Positions 63,440 through 64,000 of a stretch of 64,000 nt of DNA are shown here, in pieces. A program made the position numbers and the translations under genes. This DNA is from G963663365 sp963663365. GTDB lineage: Bacteria; Hinthialibacterota; Hinthialibacteria; Hinthialibacterales; G963663365. Where the stretch lies: assembly GCA_963663365.2 (NCBI GenBank), contig CAXXIH010000001.1, positions 310,001 to 374,000 of the forward strand. Direction: 5' to 3'. Numbering within the stretch: position 1 is the first letter of the stretch; each line of letters opens with the position of its first letter. The notes beneath the pieces were generated by a model, which saw only the letters and a program-made list of their open reading frames with translations, made no database searches and was not told the DNA's origin.

Positions 63440-64000
63440 ATGGATTCCCGGCATCTCGTTAAAAACGCACTCGAACATCGGCGGGGGGACGCTGTTCCGA
63501 TCGACTTTGGCGGAACCGCCGTTACCGGAATGCACGTACGTTGCGTGGCCGGATTACGGGATTATTACGGATTGGAAAAGAGGCCGGTCAAGGTTCATGA
63601 GCCGTACCAAATGCTGGGCTGGCTCGATGAAGATCTTAAAGAGGCGATGGGGATTGATGTCGAAGGAGCGGTTGGGAAAAACACGCTCTTCGGTTTTCCA
63701 AATGAGAATTGGAAACCATGGAAAACGCCCGATGGATTGGAGGTGCTTGTTTCCGAGCATTTCAACACAACCACGGACAATGATGGCAATATCTATATTT
63801 ATCCCTGTGGAGATACATCGGTACCGCCCAGCGGGAAAATGCCGAAAGACGGATTCTTCTTTGATACGATTGTCCGGCAACCACCGCTGGAGGAGGATCG
63901 GCTGGATCCCGCCGATAATTTGGAGGAATTCGGACCGGTAAGCGATGATGATTTAAAGAAGATCGATCTTGAGACCCGTCGCGCGGCAGCAACCGGACGC
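63440..64000 (+). CDS. Uroporphyrinogen decarboxylase-like protein, 3' end outside window
   Basis: This open frame runs from ATG 63440 to the window edge (187 codons without stop), with AGGTGA six bases upstream. The start HRRGDAVPIDFGGTAVTGMH is typical of the UroD-fold family expanded in this type of genome, whose members are mostly corrinoid or thiol methyltransferases (MtaA/CmuA-like) and not heme enzymes. The following LRDYYGL, HEPYQMLGWLDEDLKEAMGIDVEG matches the family as well. The catalytic end is not in the window. Confidence 0.82.
   Translation, partial: MDSRHLVKNALEHRRGDAVPIDFGGTAVTGMHVRCVAGLRDYYGLEKRPVKVHEPYQMLGWLDEDLKEAMGIDVEGAVGKNTLFGFPNENWKPWKTPDGLEVLVSEHFNTTTDNDGNIYIYPCGDTSVPPSGKMPKDGFFFDTIVRQPPLEEDRLDPADNLEEFGPVSDDDLKKIDLETRRAAATGR

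Overview
This 64 kb window is a bacterial chromosome segment of mixed gene density. Its gene content resembles heterotrophic Gram-negative lineages of the PVC/Hydrogenedentota/Sumerlaeota/Poribacteria kind: Tat-exported Gfo/Idh/MocA dehydrogenases, DUF1080 proteins, sodium/solute symporters next to secreted glycoside hydrolases, Thr-Pro-rich FG-GAP surface proteins, a UroD-fold protein and a lone type II pseudopilin. That placement is inferred from gene content only; there is no rRNA gene or universal marker here to fix the phylum.

Layout. 1-3.4 kb: a window-truncated KAP-type P-loop NTPase in visibly AT-rich DNA, then two tandem paralogous exported or anchored proteins and a repeat-rich intergenic stretch. 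3.4-9.3 kb: a minus-strand myo-inositol operon, iolE-iolG-iolD-transaldolase-like-iolB. 9.6-15.3 kb: a Gln/Pro-rich small protein, a sugar aminotransferase, a Tat lipoprotein phosphodiesterase, a membrane protein and a MoxR ATPase. 15.4-26 kb, minus strand: GH57 and glycogen synthase, an enlarged PpiD-like chaperone, then a sodium symporter with a GH5-like hydrolase. 26-30 kb: Hsp20, an intact IS256-family element with 9-bp target duplications, and a GT-C glycosyltransferase with the IS just upstream of its start. 30-33.5 kb: a large FG-GAP/TP-linker surface protein. 33.5-35.3 kb: tRNA-Thr(CGT) followed by a small phage-like islet (ORF6N fragment, HTH protein, catalytically dead S24/S26-like protein, paired palindromic operators). 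35.4-50 kb: mannose-1-phosphate guanylyltransferase, DUF1080 and concanavalin-like secreted proteins, feoAB, a second symporter, YjbQ, a perfect 61-bp tandem duplication, a secreted oxidoreductase, a membrane protein, alanine racemase and a second FG-GAP protein. 50-54 kb: an A-type Fe-S carrier variant, MltG, a glutamine amidotransferase and a coupled membrane protein. 54-57.4 kb: two tandem Tat lipoprotein oxidoreductases with strong terminators. 57.4-60.8 kb: a four-gene operon of EIIA(Ntr)-like, PII-like and two monovalent-cation/proton antiporter proteins. 61-64 kb: a pseudopilin, a secreted propeller protein and a truncated UroD-like gene.

How it fits together. Much of the window serves uptake and breakdown of plant- or algal-type carbohydrates and polyols (inositol operon, symporters, exported hydrolases and dehydrogenases), storage glucan metabolism (glgA, GH57), iron acquisition (feoAB) and envelope biogenesis (alr, mltG, PpiD-like, GT-C, nucleotide sugar genes). 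The candidates most worth pursuing as little-described systems are the EIIA/PII-like/dual-antiporter operon, the inositol operon carrying a transaldolase-family gene where iolC/iolJ might be expected, and the tRNA-adjacent regulatory islet.
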